The notes: a model not told the origin generated them from the letters alone. DNA of 64,000 nucleotides from Citrus sinensis (GCF_022201045.2 NC_068563.1:2108001-2172000); one strand, 5' to 3'. Counted from the stretch's first letter, positions 1 to 11,352 are shown. Numbers and translations are program-made.

Positions 1-719
1 TAAGATAGACACAAAACGATGGAGAAACTGTTGGGTCCACCTCATTTGGGTGGCCCAAGCCCAAGTTTCATTAGTTTAGGTGTTTATGTAATTAAAGAAA
101 TATTGTGGGGTTAAGTGAAATTAGCGAATAGAAAATGTATATATAAAGAACAAAAGCATGCGGCGGCCCCAGTCACAAAATCCGAAAAAGAACGGAAGAC
201 AGAAAAAAAAAAAAACACTGAACTAAATAAAAAAAAGAACGAGAGAGGGAGAGAGAGAGAGACAGCGGCCTGAACTTGGTTTGGAAAGGGTTTTAATCTT
301 TGTTTGAGCTTGATTCTAATTCCATTTTTTTTTTAAATTTAAAGAGTAAACTCCTGGCATCGTCTTCTATAATTCTACTGGCCTTAATTTTTATTTTATT
401 TTCTTATTAGTTGTTATTTGAGATATTTACTTATTGGACTGACAAATATTAAACTGTTACGGCAAATTAAAATTTTTGATATTCTTAATGTTATTAGCCT
501 CTAGAGTTATTTATAAAAAAATTTGTATTGTAATTCTATTGATATAGTAAAAGATTATATCATATTATGGTCTCGTAATTTTTTTCGTTTTGGGTTTTTC
601 ACGTAAAATATTGATCTCTTATAATTGATTTTTTAATTTGAATTGTGTTGATTTATTTTTGCCTTATTAATAAATGATACACATCTCATTTTAATCATTT
701 AATCAGATAAAGGAGTAAA
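1..719. other. AT-rich gene-free left edge with a promoter-like patch
   Basis: No coding region is recognisable here. A TATA-like string (TATATATAAAG) lies near 138-148, and about 100 bases later there is a short GA microsatellite (about 240-262). This could be the promoter and 5' leader of a transcript, but no credible ORF with an exon structure follows, so it may equally be chance. The rest is AT-rich DNA with homopolymer runs. Confidence 0.35.
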
Positions 720-729
720 AAATTTAATT

Positions 730-1645
730 TCCGCTTAATTTGCAACCGCTTGTGTGAGTTCTTTTCCCAATAGTAACATAAACCGATCGACTTGTCTTTT
801 CAAACTCAAAGATGCATCTATGACCCTCTGCAGCAGCTGGAACCAATTTGCTGAAGTTAACTTCTTGAGCGAAAGAATGTTTCCTGCATGATTGAAGATC
901 CTTGTGAGCCAGTAATTTAAACAACAGCTCTCCCTCCTCCGTGGAGGATGATGTGTGAAAATGCGTGAATCCTTTTCAGGTAAAAAATTAGAACTATATC
1001 ATTATGATAATCCTGAAATAAGAAAGGTGCACAAACACCTATAGAAAAACGAATTTCAATATTCTCCAAGGATTCATGCTTTGTTATTCTCTTGCCCACT
1101 CATTCTTGTCATAATCTTTTCAGCAGAAACATCATTGGATGAAAATTTGATAATAGCCAGGGATCCTCTCAGATTAACCAACTTAACCCTTTTCATTGTT
1201 TTCAAATCCAATGTTCGGACGAGAAGTCACCTTGAATTCCTCTTTCTTGAATTCCGATGTTCGGTAGAATCAAAAGGTTTTCAATTCATGGCAAATATCT
1301 TCAATTCATAAGAAACCGTAAGCAACCTGAGAGAGAGAATAGACTTCTTCCCACAGCTAGACCAGAGCTTTAAGATTGGATTCGGATACTGGTCACTCTC
1401 CTTGACACCGTTATCATCATCGTATATAAGTGAACGCAAGGGAGTATAAGCACCTAATTTAGGACAGGGAGAAACCAGGATTTGCGGTTGTTCTTCAGCT
1501 GAACAAGTAACATGCTTGATAGCAAAAGAAACGCTGTCAATTGGGTCAACCCAGAACTTGGAGACATTGCGGAACCGCTAGAGCGAATAACGGGGAGTCT
1601 CAGAAAGATTTCGTAGACGATCTCTCAAGGAATGCACGGACTTTG
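730..1645 (-). pseudogene. degenerate F-box protein pseudogene
   Basis: Read on the minus strand, about 1640 down to 1310 encodes a broken F-box protein. It starts with a partial F-box (EIVYEIFLRLPV), then a frameshift near 1580, then RFRNVSKFWVDPIDSVSFAI and a following stretch with SAEEQPQILVSPCPKLGAY. Further down, near 1200-1100, a piece reading VNLRGSLAI matches the FBA-type line MINLKGCLAI of the intact F-box gene at 2679-3890. Between them the frame is interrupted and the middle of the protein is missing. The last part (about 924-730) is open for 66 codons but unrecognised. This is a diverged paralogue of the downstream gene, probably left after local duplication. It has no usable single frame and is most likely dead. 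Confidence 0.7.
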
Positions 1646-2174
1646 ACATTTTGTGACTTCTATTATTCTTTGATCTGTAAAAACTATTCGAGTATCGTAT
1701 ATATTTGTGGGCAATTCCGAAGGTATTTGTATCAGACCTAGGAGACATATATGTGATCTCATAATTCTATTATGGTATACAACAATTATATTATTTTAAT
1801 TATTTTCAGCAAGTATTTTAATTTTTGTCAATTATCTAAGTCCTTTCTATTATTATCGACGTACAAGTTTTTTTAGTCTAGTGGATTTATTCAATTATAG
1901 ATAGTGTTAGATAGTCTTTCAATATTAAAAAAACCCTCTTTTATAGTTTCTTTTGAAATTATCTATCAAAATTTCTCTAATTATATCATAATAATCAATG
2001 TATTAAGTAGATGAAAGATATCCCCTCTGTCCAAGAGTCACAAATAAAAATCGGAAGGGCAAATTTAATAGAAAGAATGAATGCTGGGTTTATAAGGTGA
2101 TAGTGAATACAGCGTCTTGGAAGATTCCGTATTGGAAAAATAAATAATCACAAGCGGTTTGCAGGAGGTTGAAG

Positions 2175-2390
2175 TGCATATGATCCTGCTGAGATCGTCT
2201 ACTAACAAATCTTCCTGAGACTGCCTGTCAAAACACTTTTGATTTTCCATCGTGCCTCCAAGATCTGGCACATTGCTTCAGCAGCTCAACGACCAAATAT
2301 TGTATTCTTCCAGTACTCTTGCCTGATTAAAGGTGGTAATCATCTGCATAAGACTGCATTCCCTTATATATGCCGGTAATTCATCAAAGA
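2175..2390 (+). pseudogene. F-box domain fragment (opposite strand)
   Basis: On the plus strand about 2180-2270 reads as an N-terminal F-box: PAEIVY, an in-frame stop, then QIFLRLPVKTLL and HRASKIWHIASAAQ. This is the usual F-box order (PxEIv..I..RLPvKsLl...SKxW). No associated FBA domain follows. The start is unclear and the stop lies inside the motif, so it is a relic. It is oriented opposite to the two neighbouring F-box copies, which suggests rearrangement within a small tandem cluster. Confidence 0.6.
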
Positions 2391-2678
2391 AAGTGCGTAT
2401 TTGAATACAATATTAAGTGTTTTATATTAGTGAAACAGAACGCCATGTTCCCTGACAAAGTACAAGGGTGAAAATTTATTTATTTGGCTAATTTGGGATC
2501 AAGAACAATACACTGTAATTCTTGTAGGTAAAAACCATTTAAATAAAACCCTTACAGATGGGAAGTGAAATTTATGATTACACTGACTACAAACTTGTTC
2601 TCAGCTCTAGCGTTTTTTTCCAAAAGAAAAAGAGAAGAAGCTGCAGAACCAACACAATCAATGAGTACTCCTACTAAT

Positions 2679-3890
2679 CTACGGCCTAAGATAAACCAAA
2701 TCAGCTGTCTTGAGGAATTGGCACCTACGATCCTCCTCTGCTCCAATTATGTTGCCAAAGTGTCTGAGGGAAAGAATGTTCGCAGCGTAACTGTAGTTTC
2801 TTCTGTTATAATCCACTCTCTGTGGAACCTGCAGATTTAACACCTCTCTAGTTTTAAGGTCAAAAACAACTACAGGCAATTTCTGGCTACAATAAGCATC
2901 AAGAACAACCCCGGGACCCCAAGCTCCTACATACAAGCAGAATTCCTTGATAATGAGCTCACAGTTATGCGTTATTTTGTACTCTTTAACCCACTCTTTC
3001 CGATCATAATCTTTCATCATCCATATCTCAATGTCTTCGGGAGTCAGAATCACAATAGCCAAGCATCCCTTCAAATTAATCATCACGAACCTTTCGTGTT
3101 CATATGACAAAGAACCAAAGTCTGGAGTAGGGGTCCGCTTGAACTCCTCCTTTTTGAAGTCAAAAGATATTATCACACAGTTATCAACGCCTTTTCTTTG
3201 TCCAAAACTGAAGTGATCATCATCCGCCCAGTGCATGTCTCCATAAGCAGATACTCCGTTACTCATGTTGTCTAGATCCTCAGGGGGAACAGAGGAGATT
3301 TCACGCCATGAACTCGTGCCCAAAGTGTAAATTTCGCTTCTCTTTCCAAAAACTCGAACAATCTTATATGTACTGGTCGTACCATCAAATCCCATTGCAT
3401 AAAAATCTAACCAACTGCCACCAGTTGTTGCTTGCGGTAGCTCTAAAACCTCCTTTCTAAGTGGATTGCATAGATAAGCTTTCCCAACTCCCCCACGAGT
3501 GTGAAAGCAAAATAAACCATAAGCAGAGTGACTAATGAAATTGCTTTCTTGAATATTGTTTGGAAGCTCTAAAATTGGATGCGCGCTTCTCTTAATGATA
3601 TTGCCATCTTCTAGTGTTAGCAAGTGAAAGGGGAAAGGAGGCTTACTTGCAAAGGTTAATTGCAGAATTTGATTATCTTCATCTGCAGAGGCAGAAGCAG
3701 AAGCAGCAGCACTGCGCTTAATAGCAAAAGCAAGACTGTCGATTTTGTGGAGCCAAATCTTGGAGACACACCGGAACCGCATTAGAGATTTAGCGGGTAA
3801 TTTTATAATAATTTCATCCACAATCTCATCAGGAATAGAGGGTCTTTCCCTGACCTTCATTCTCTTCTCTTCTTTTCTCCGGGGCCCCAA
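2679..3890 (-). CDS. F-box protein with F-box-associated (FBA) domain
   Basis: Single-exon gene of 403 aa. Residues about 16-58 form the F-box (IPDEIVDEIIIKLPAKSL, then RFRCVSKIWLHKIDS), which in this family binds SKP1 in an SCF ubiquitin ligase. Residues about 100-340 look like an FBA-type substrate-recognition region (NPLRKEVLELP, a GFD..TSTYKIVRVFG stretch, then Y.LG..SWREI and later LKGCLAI). These are typical of plant F-box/FBA (CPR30/FBX-like) proteins. The substrate cannot be inferred. Two in-frame ATGs lie 10 codons apart (3890 and 3860); the second sits just before the F-box and could be the true start. A low-complexity Ala/Ser tract (about 60-70) interrupts the early region. It is flanked by two F-box relics, so it is the surviving member of a small cluster. 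Confidence 0.9.
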   Translation of the reverse strand: MGPRRKEEKRMKVRERPSIPDEIVDEIIIKLPAKSLMRFRCVSKIWLHKIDSLAFAIKRSAAASASASADEDNQILQLTFASKPPFPFHLLTLEDGNIIKRSAHPILELPNNIQESNFISHSAYGLFCFHTRGGVGKAYLCNPLRKEVLELPQATTGGSWLDFYAMGFDGTTSTYKIVRVFGKRSEIYTLGTSSWREISSVPPEDLDNMSNGVSAYGDMHWADDDHFSFGQRKGVDNCVIISFDFKKEEFKRTPTPDFGSLSYEHERFVMINLKGCLAIVILTPEDIEIWMMKDYDRKEWVKEYKITHNCELIIKEFCLYVGAWGPGVVLDAYCSQKLPVVVFDLKTREVLNLQVPQRVDYNRRNYSYAANILSLRHFGNIIGAEEDRRCQFLKTADLVYLRP

Positions 3891-5087
3891 TAACCAAAGA
3901 AGAAGAAATCAGAAAAATATTAAAGCCTTAATTATGAATATACGAGGAAAGCCGAAACAAATACGAAAACTTTTTAAAGAAGAAATCCTCAATTGACTTA
4001 AAGGAATAAAAGTATGACCTAATCCTAAATAAGAAAATTAATGTTGACCCAATTAAAGAATTACTAAAATCATTTGGACCCTAATTCAAAAAAGGCCACG
4101 GCTAGGCTACGTTGGACCAACTCTAACATAGAGCCAACAAATATAAAAGTGCGATGATAGCAACTCAATTAAAGAATGACAGCTCCTCTAAATTTTGATC
4201 GCACACCTACATTTGCTGGATCTACGTTGGAGTTGCTCAAATAGCCGAATTCAATAAATAATCCAACTAGAGAGAATCTATCTATGTTTCTAATTTAATG
4301 GCAATTGCGTGTATCTGGGTTGGATTTACCATGTCCATCATGAATCCATATTTTCGGCCCCCATAAACGTAAGGGGCCCAATTGGCAGTTTCTGTCAAGT
4401 CTTAATTCAAGGAACTTAATCAAGAAGTTTCCTTGTTACCTACTCTTGCTCGATTTTATACTCTTTTTGTATAAACTATCGGGTTGTAAATTCATATAAT
4501 AGCGCCCTCGTGTATTATTTTATTATTATTCATTGATCAAAATTTGATGCTAATATTCTTAATTTTTTAATTTCCTTATGTGTTTTTCTGTATTTTGAAT
4601 TGTTGTTCTATTTATAAAATTTTCTGTTTTATTTCTAAAAGTTTAATTATTTAGGTAATTTATGTCATAATTTTATTGTGCGACTCAGTTTTTTAATAGA
4701 TATGTAAATAAACTGAGGATTGAGGTTTTTAAGAAGTCTAATTTAAAGAGAATGTACAACATTTAATCATGATGTAAAAGTAGATCTTGTAAACAACCAT
4801 GAAGAATAAGCATCATAATTTCTTATGATGTTAGAAGTCAAATCCAACTGACCAATTCTTAACAACTTGTGTTCTAGTTTCATCATCTTATTTTAAAATT
4901 TTTAAAAATATATTCTTCAAAAGTCTGGAAGAGGACGAAAGACTTCAGCAACTCAACAATAATCATTGTCCTATTATTATCCGAATACAAGTTTCCACAT
5001 GCACAAAATATATTTATGATCAGCTGAATTTTGACTTATTAGTCAACAAGTTACAACAATTTATTACTAATTGTTTCAACCCTTTTT
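3891..5087. other. intergenic spacer, no gene seen
   Basis: AT-rich DNA upstream of the F-box gene. The first few hundred bases should contain its promoter, but I cannot assign a TATA box with confidence. No convincing coding region, RNA gene or bounded repeat was recognised. Confidence 0.5.
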
Positions 5088-6106
5088 TGCTCATCCTAGT
5101 GGTTGAAATATTAGCTAAGCAGCCCAAAAGTGGGCGAATTGGGTTTCTAAAAATTATAGAGTAATTAAAACAAAATTCAATACAAATATCTATATTAAGC
5201 AAATAAAAAATAAATAAATATCAACAATTTAAATGTAAAGAGAGAAGGAAAAGAGAATCGAACACGGGATTTTTATATGGTTCTGCAAACTTCGCCTACG
5301 TCCACGCCTCCAAGCTCACTGGGCTTAAGGATTCCACTAATCAAGCCTTATACCTTAAAGCTTCAAAATCTTTAGAATTGACTTCACGGGTGTTAATCAA
5401 ACTTAACAACTAGAGGTTATCCCAAACCTCTTAATCCAAGTGTTTTCCACACTCTCAAACACTCAATTTGAAAATTACACAAAATTTTCTTCACACAATG
5501 TATGTGTTTACAAGTGAAAGCCCAAAGTGTGATTAGATGAAAGACTAATCAAGTTTTAAGTACAAAAGAGATTGAGTATGCAATGACAAGCTCAATGATA
5601 ATTGTAGAATCACTGTAATTTGAATTTGATTGAGTCTTTTTATAGTTGGAGAAGAAAACTAGTTGTTGTTAACTTTCTGAGCATAATTGAATCGCCATTA
5701 ATTGCTGTCAGATCATTATTTTGACCTTGTGCAAATTATTGTTACATTGAATTTTGAATAGTCAATTTACCATTAAATTTAAGTAACTAATCTGCTTGGA
5801 GTTGGCTTACATTTTAGGATTATTAGTTTGCCGTTTAATTCCAGAAACTTGCAAGAAATAATCGGCTACCTATTTGCGCTAAACGGTTCATCATTTTCAA
5901 TTAAATTGCTCTTTGGAATTTATCAGTTAGCCATTTTCTAATAAATGATTCACTATTATCTTCCAGAATCAAAATTAAGTATTATCTTTATAAAATTGGT
6001 TTGCCGTATCAAGATTAACGGTTATTCAATTTTGTCATGATTCTTAAACATGCCAAAAAACATCATATGACTTTAAGAACTTAAAACAATTTTAATAACT
6101 CCAACA
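5088..6106 (-). mobile_element. probable Ty1/copia-type solo LTR, minus orientation
   Basis: On the minus strand this stretch begins TGTTGGAGTTATTAAAATTG and ends ..GATGAGCA, so it has TG..CA ends. Both sides are flanked by TTTTT (5083-5087 and 6107-6111), a possible 5-bp target duplication but low in complexity. Inside, in the same orientation, are a TATA box (CTATAAAAAG near 5640-5650) and the GTGGACGTAGGCGAAG string (near 5290-5310) that is common in plant copia LTRs, where it follows the transcription start. No internal gag or pol adjoins it, so it would be a solo LTR. The outer border near 5088 is the weakest point. Confidence 0.55.
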
Positions 6107-8086
6107 TTTTTAACCTAGTTTGTTATCATCAAATGTGGGCTAGAGAGCATTAAACATTTACTTGATTAGGAGATGGTGACATAGTGCTCAGATCAGTTAG
6201 GAAGCTGTGTGTTTAAGGGAACTCGAAGGGACGTTGTGGGGCCCAAGGACATCAGGAAGCCATGGTACGCTTACAAGTTCCTCAAGGAGCTCTAGGGAGT
6301 AATTAGGACCACCTGAGGAGCTTCGGCAACTTTAAGGATGCTCTTGAAGGAGTATAAAATGTACACAAATGTAAATATAAAGGGCACAAGATTTATGTGG
6401 TTCAGCTTATGACCTTCGTCTATAAGGAGCGTCTCAATAATTCATCCATTATGTAAAATATGATATTATAAAAAGGTTCTTTATATGAAATGGCTTTCCT
6501 AATGCTTCTTCTCAGGTTCCTAAAAGGGAGATCTATATTGGCCTATGGAGATACTTCTTACGAGTGTCCTTATGTATGGAGGGTAAAGGGGACTGGCTAC
6601 ATTGTGTTGGCCATGGAGAAGCTCATAAGTAGCAATTGCCTCTTAGAAAGATGAGGATCGAGATAAAGAATGAGGAAGACGATCTCTTATGGAAATATGA
6701 TAATAAAAGTGGGAACCCCCTATGGTGTATGATGTATGGTCCTGAGAGCTCTAAGAATGGAAGACATAAAATGATTTTGAGGAAATGTGATAGGTCAAAA
6801 ACTTCCATTTCTTAAAGAGAAAGAAGAAAGAGAATAAGATAAAGAGTGGGCTCCAAAGTGAAGAATCTCTTTTAGCGGTTCAAGCTTGGTTTATATAGTA
6901 GTGCTGCTGAGGGCACCCTTAAGTCCCTTGGAATACATGGCATAACTTATTTGGCTATGACCCGCCTCATGTAGAGGCATTTCAATATATTCTTAATTTA
7001 TTCAAATATTTGGAGTGTGTCTCTAAAAGACCTTTGACGTTCTTTTATTTTAGGATACCTAGGGGACTTATGAACCTTTTCAACATGGCAAGCTCCTGTT
7101 GGTCCCTCAAATTGTGTAGGGATAATGTATGGTTCATTCCCATGTGGTAGGCTCATATTAGTTCTTTATGCTAGGTAAGAATATCAGTTGCACAGGGATG
7201 CTCTGACAAGAGTTCACACATTTGTTCAGGAGATGCATACCATATATTTAAGAATTTTTCAGTGGAAGAATTTAGATCGCGCTGAAGTATACACTTTAGA
7301 CACAAAATCACGGTGTCTAATCTCATCAATTTACTTATATTTCCTAAAAGAGCAAGGAGTATTGGCATATGAGGACATGGACTGGATGACTTATCGTTAA
7401 TGAATGTTGTATAATGAATTTTGACTTCAAAGATGAGAAATTTAGGAGAACTATCTCCTTCGGATTTTGGACATAAGGAATATATCACATTGACTTATCT
7501 AAGGGAAAATTAGATTATATGGAAAATCTAGCTCTATGGGGCAATTATTGGCAAAATTCTTTTGTTCAACTGAGTGATTTATATTTCTTTTTAACCTGAA
7601 GACAAATTGCATGGAGCTAGAATTTTTTTATTGTATGGCAAAATTTTCTGACATGAAAAGATTCAGAAATGCAAATGGCAGGTTCGGAAAATTTAGGTCC
7701 AACTTTCTTAAGACAGCTCACTTGTGTTATGCCTCCCTTTAGAATAAAGACTAGAATTTATGTTATGATGCTAGACTGGAGTCATTCCATTTTTCAGTTT
7801 CTCAAAAAAAAGCGTTTTCTCCTTAACTATATGTTTTATAACATTTCTTATCAGTAGCTTGTCTCTTAATTATTTAATTACACATTCTTTGGTATGTTTG
7901 AATTCATTTCCAATTTTGTTTTCTTTCATATGAATTTTCTTCAAATAATAGGAGTTTGATGAATATCAGAAGAGGTTGATGGTCATCTTATAAGATGAAG
8001 AAAATATTATTCTTTTTTTTTGGAAAATTATTTAAAGAGAAAAATAGAAGCATAAAATTAAGAACAAGAGTCTTGAGAAACAACAA
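6107..8086. other. repeat-rich spacer with an LTR-like remnant
   Basis: No gene recognised. A segment near 6370-6430 (ACAAGATTTATGTGGTTCAG, then CCTTCGTCTATAAGG) resembles the R/U5 part of plant LTRs in inverted orientation, and a TATA-like CTATATAAACC lies upstream in that orientation near 6890. I could not find its borders. Short open stretches at 7188-7400 and 7669-7857 show no family I recognise. A splice-acceptor-like site near 7950 is followed by a short open stretch, so parts may be decayed coding DNA. Confidence 0.4.
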
Positions 8087-8133
8087 TCACTAATAGAAAA
8101 ATGGCCTTCAATGATACTAAAATAACATAAGTG
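8087..8133 (+). mobile_element. CACTA-like transposon terminus (fragment)
   Basis: The sequence starting CACTAATAGAAAAATGGCCT resembles the CACTACAAGAAAA-type terminal inverted repeat of plant CACTA (En/Spm) elements. The DNA resuming after the retrotransposon, at 18863 onward, contains GACACTAAATTTTAGTGTCA, which resembles subterminal repeats of such elements. The Tat retrotransposon therefore seems to have inserted about 45 bp inside a CACTA-type element. I did not find the opposite terminus with certainty. Confidence 0.45.
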
Positions 8134-8138
8134 GTATG
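8134..8138. repeat. 5' target site duplication GTATG of the Tat element
   Basis: GTATG lies directly before the 5' LTR and again at 18858-18862 directly after the 3' LTR. A perfect 5-bp duplication is the normal result of Ty3/gypsy integration and fixes both outer borders of the element. Confidence 0.9.
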
Positions 8139-8976
8139 TGTTTGGGTATTAAAGATGCACTAGTTGGACATGTCCCCATTCCTAGTCGGGGATGAATCTC
8201 CTCGGCTAGATGATGTAAGCAGATTCCTGGTGGTGTATTCTCCATGGAGCACGTGATGACCAACCAGAAACGCGTACCGACCAGAAACTTGTCATCCAAA
8301 GAGAGGGCACGATCTCACGACAGTGCGACAGTTTCGCCACACCTTAAACTGCTGGGGAGAACATGATGCCCCATGTTTACCCACGTTGATTGTTGAGACC
8401 CATAATGACCCTTGATCGCTCGAGTATGACTGGGCGTAAGAAATTTTCTAGGGACACGAAGTGATCGCCTATAAAATCTGGGAAAATCGATTGAAAAGAA
8501 GAGACACAAAAAAACAAAGAGGGAGAAATTCTGCCAAATTGGCATCAACATTTAACTTCATAAAAGCCTCTAAGGCACCTTTCTTTGATTAAATTGCTGT
8601 TAGTTTGCACAACCCTAAATTATATAATTTTTCCGAAAACCCCGTATACTGACTTAAGTATCGGAGGGTTTTTGGCGAAAAAACCACCGGCGCCTCTGAT
8701 TTATTTCTGTAAGTGCAGGTCAGGAAGGACGAAGAAAATCACCGGCGCCTCTGATTTATTTCTGTAAGTGCAGGTCATGAAGGACGAAGAAAATCACCGG
8801 CGCCTCTGATTTATTTCTGTGAGCGCAGGTCAAGAAGGAGGAAGAATGGTGATTTGAGTTTCAGGAGTTTGTGTAATTGCAGAAGCTTGTGGAGTGCAGT
8901 GTTTTCATCGTAGTCAGTACAATCGTTGGTGAGCCAATCTGGTCGGGCAAAGGTTGACCAGATTTCAGCATCAACA
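8139..8976 (+). repeat. 5' LTR of the Tat element (838 bp)
   Basis: Begins TGTTTGGGTATT and ends ..TTCAGCATCAACA. A TATA box (TATAAAA, 8470-8476) preceded by CGCC is conserved in the 3' LTR and in the related solo LTR at 42123-43603, so it is the likely promoter. It differs from the 3' LTR by three rather than one copy of a 55-bp unit (copies start near 8687, 8742 and 8797) and by an extra 17-bp piece near 8262. Confidence 0.93.
8687..8851 (+). repeat. three-copy 55-bp tandem repeat inside the 5' LTR
   Basis: Each unit starts CCGGCGCCTCTGATTTATTT and contains GCAGGTCA.GAAGGA. Starts are near 8687, 8742 and 8797. The 3' LTR and the solo LTR at 42123-43603 have one copy, so the expansion is specific to this LTR and probably arose by slippage or unequal exchange after insertion. 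Confidence 0.9.
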
Positions 8977-8979
8977 TTT

Positions 8980-8997
8980 TGGCGCCATCTGTGGGGA
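8980..8997 (+). other. primer binding site of the Tat element
   Basis: TGGCGCCATCTGTGGGGA begins three bases after the 5' LTR. The leading TGG pairs with the CCA end of a tRNA. The TGGCGCC start is usual for plant Tat and Athila elements; I do not assign the exact tRNA. Confidence 0.85.
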
Positions 8998-9056
8998 TTC
9001 GAATAAAAAGCTATCATTGAGAGAATAACCATTAATGGAACAGTAAAAGAGCAGTT

Positions 9057-10780
9057 ATGGATGTGATAAGGGGTGGCGCCCTAGGGGGCGATAATGAAAC
9101 CAATGAGGCAATCACCCTCCAGGAAATAGCAAATGAGGCCAGAGAGAAACTAATGCAAGAGCGAATGGAGAGAATAAAAAACCAAATGGAAACCCTTACT
9201 GCAATACTGCACGAGATGAGGAATGAGTGGAAAAGAGACTATGACACTGTCGTAACAGGAGGTGAAGCAGCTGCGGAACCCAGTCATCGAAGGCATAGGA
9301 ACGAGGAAATTCATTTACTGGGGGGACTATCTAAAAGGGTATATATATATAGAGATGCGGTTCGGATTCTGGGAGAGCATGGAAATAAAGAGATGGACCA
9401 ATCCTGTAGCGGGCGAGTCTTGGGAAGCGATAGCCTAGAAGCGAACGCTCAGGAGAACGATTTTAGACAGCGGTTGCATACTATTGAACATGAGCGCGAC
9501 TAGGTTGCTGCGCGCGATCCTAGTCAAGCTTTGGAATTTGAGGGAGAAGTGCGGCGGCTGGCATAGATAATAGATTAAATGCAGGATAGGAGAATATCCC
9601 CTAGTTGGAGGATAATGTTAGACGACGAATCTCTTCTCTCGGTGGAAATCATGGGAACAATAATACCGAGGGATTTTCGTTTTTCAGACCTCAAATATTC
9701 TAGGAGAAGTGACCCGTTGGTGCATATTAAACGTTTCAATGATATGATGGAGGGGTTAACACCAGCACAAAGGTGTAGGGTATTTCCATTGACGTTGGAG
9801 GGACGAACCCGAGAATGGTATCGCAAGTTGCCGCGTGGAAGCATAAAGGGCTATGAGCAAATGTGCCAAGAGTTGGCCGAACAGTTCCTCCTAGCGGTAG
9901 CCCCAGAAGACGATTTAATAGGGATGAAATAAGAGGAACACAAATCTCTTCGAGATTTTGTGAAGAGATATCATCGGGTCATACTTGACTTGAGGGTCTT
10001 CAATCATCGCCAGGCATTGAAAGGATTAAAAGAAGGGGTGAGAATAGGTTGATTGTGGTACAACCTAAGGAACCCCATTATTCAGAGTTATTTAACGGGG
10101 TATGAGCAGACGAATAGGGATATAGAAATCGAGGAGGAGAAAGTGGCGAAAATAAAGAGTGAACAGTTGGAAGAGCTGAGGCGAAAGGAGAAGAAAGTAC
10201 CAGGTATGAGCGTGTCAAGGAAGCGAACCAGAGAATCATCAGCAGGTGGGGGAGCATTAGCTCGGACTCGTCCCTACCAGATGGCTTAAAGACCGCAACC
10301 GTTCCAGCACGGTCGAGCTCAGCATCAAAGCTCCCCATCCTTATCACAACACTCTGAGGACATTGAATGTAGTTAACCCTAGGGTTGGCCGACCAAACCA
10401 GCCACCCCTAATGCCAACCCATGGCGATTTTTATGACAGCTGAGCAGTCCAACTGATTGACCAGAACCCAGCGTACAAGTAGTACACCCCATTGAAGGTT
10501 TATATGGAAGAGCTATATGAAAGGATTGAAAGGTGAGGCCTACTGTACCCCCTATCTCAGTAACCAAACCTGTTCATAAACGAGATGAAGGCCGATTTTG
10601 CAAGTTTCACGACACTCATGGGCTGATGGGCATACTATCAGCCAGTTCCACGATCTGAAAAACCAAGTTGAAGATCTGGTAAGTATGTCGACGATGTGTT
10701 TCCTGTTATGGATTCACAATACACATTGGGAGCTGAAACTAAGAGAGACCTGGAGCGTGAATAGCCAACTATCAGGGTAA
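9057..10780 (+). pseudogene. gag region of the Tat element (broken)
   Basis: The first open stretch (9057-9503) has a Glu/Arg-rich, coiled-coil-like N-terminus. The capsid-like core follows at 9579-9932 with LTLEGRTREWYRKLP, a signature of plant gypsy gag proteins (Retrotrans_gag). A third stretch (10053-10289) carries the charged region after it. Near 10585-10680 a frame reads FCKFHDTHG followed by a degraded H-D-x-x-C/L-K part, corresponding to the short Tat zinc-binding motif. Stops at 9503 and 9932 and further breaks separate the pieces. In a functional element this protein forms the particle that packages the RNA. Confidence 0.85.
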
Positions 10781-10860
10781 TAGCAGAAGGGCCAACACTG
10801 GCTAGTGATTCGAATAAAGCAAGAAAGAATTATGGAAGATATGCTCTAACCAGCAAATAG

Positions 10861-11349
10861 GTGTTTTTCAATTTTTCGATAGCCAAGATGGCGAAGGTGA
10901 GACAAGTTCCCATCATGTGGACAGATGATGATGAAGAGGGCGTCTTATACCCCCACGAGGACACACTAGTAATCAAGGCGAGTGTGGTGGATAAAGAGTT
11001 CCAACGGATACTGGTGGACACAAGCGGCTTAGTCGACATACTCTTTAAATCAACCTTGAATGAAATGGGAATTGCAGACCTGAAATTGGAACGCACGAAC
11101 ACATCCCTAAAAGGATTTGGAGGATGACAGTTTACTCCCATGGGGATTATTGAGCTGCCGATTACTATAAGCTCAAGGCCGTCTAAAAAGACGGTGATGT
11201 TGGATTTTATTGTTGTAGAAGAAAAAAGCCTCTACCAGATAATACTTAGGCGACCATTCATGAGGGTAAGCCAATGCGTCATATCCACATATTACCTAGC
11301 GTTGAAGTATAGAGTGAACGGGGTGGTAGGCATGGTGAAAAGTGACTAA
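10861..11349 (+). pseudogene. aspartic protease region of the Tat element
   Basis: Reads ILVDTSGLVDILF where related elements have a VDTGSS.DILF active site. Asp-Thr is kept, but the following Gly-Ser order is changed (DTSG instead of DTGS), which probably harms the catalytic loop. The second half (11140-11349: VVEEKSLYQIILRRPF) matches the usual Y..ILGRP...  C-terminal loop with Gly replaced by Arg. A stop at 11126-11128 separates the two parts. A second stop precedes the RT frame. Confidence 0.85.
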
Positions 11350-11352
11350 AGA

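Noticed and set aside
7171-7488. Open stretches on both strands (105 and 70 codons) near a splice-like site at 7950
   Set aside because: No family, no codon pattern or exon set that I can support; kept only as a note in the spacer.
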